Shown piece after piece: positions 14,018 to 14,036 of a stretch of 14,036 bases of DNA; positions within the stretch are counted from its first letter, which is position 1; each line of letters starts with the position of its first letter. The DNA comes from Faecenecus sp036648855 (lineage in GTDB: Bacteria; Bacillota_I; Bacilli_A; RF39; UBA660), in assembly GCA_036648855.1 (NCBI GenBank), contig JAVWCU010000027.1, positions 1 through 14,036 on the forward strand. Direction: 5' to 3'. The notes under the pieces are model-generated. The model was not told where the DNA came from and searched no databases. It worked only from the letters and a program-made list of their open reading frames with translations. A program made the position numbers and the translations under genes.

Positions 14018-14036
14018 GTTAGTTTTATAATCAGTT

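Noticed and set aside
1..14036. RNA genes, CRISPR arrays, insertion sequences, riboswitches, prophage parts
   Set aside because: I saw no tRNA-like cloverleaf, direct-repeat array, transposase or integrase coding, or leader long enough for a riboswitch. All gaps are under about 160 bases.

Overview
AT-rich (about 30% GC by eye) chromosomal DNA of a low-GC Gram-positive-type bacterium (Bacillota, class Bacilli or an uncultured Tenericutes-like relative; the exact lineage is inference). Support comes from AGGAGG-type ribosome sites, the lspA-rluD gene order also found in Bacillus, sigma-A type promoters, short spacers and Bacillus-like proteins (YqgP-type rhomboid, YhfW-type FAD/Rieske protein, TypA, DedA). 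I count 13 protein genes and no RNA gene, mobile element, CRISPR array or pseudogene. Every Trp codon I checked is TGG, so the standard code applies, yet none of the 13 genes stops with TGA (7 TAG, 6 TAA).

Layout. Positions 1-7025 are all on the minus strand, read right to left: typA; a one-TM protein of unknown function with four outer cysteines; lspA-rluD; a rhomboid protease; rmlC-rmlD. Almost every unit has its own promoter and intrinsic terminator. From 7026 the strands alternate: a FAD/Rieske oxidoreductase (+), a DedA membrane protein (-), argS (+), a second DedA protein (-), an RlmI-like rRNA methyltransferase (+), and an unknown soluble protein (-). No gap exceeds about 160 bases.

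How the genes work together. Most are housekeeping: translation and ribosome maturation (argS, typA, rluD, rlmI-like), envelope and membrane work (lspA, rhomboid, two DedA proteins, the rml pair for dTDP-L-rhamnose). rmlA and rmlB are not next to rmlC-rmlD, so the rhamnose pathway is split or lies elsewhere. Several annotated-looking starts are probably too long: Shine-Dalgarno placement moves the start inward for rluD, the one-TM protein, the second DedA, the rlmI-like gene and the last gene.

The most striking structure is in the regulatory sequence. Promoters repeatedly use an extended -10 (TGnTATAAT or close), often with a poor -35, and some seem to give leaders of only about 10-15 bases. 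Stop codons lie inside or touch terminator hairpins, and the next promoter can overlap the terminator of the gene before it. I found no convincing new multi-gene system; the two unknown proteins are the main undescribed coding content.
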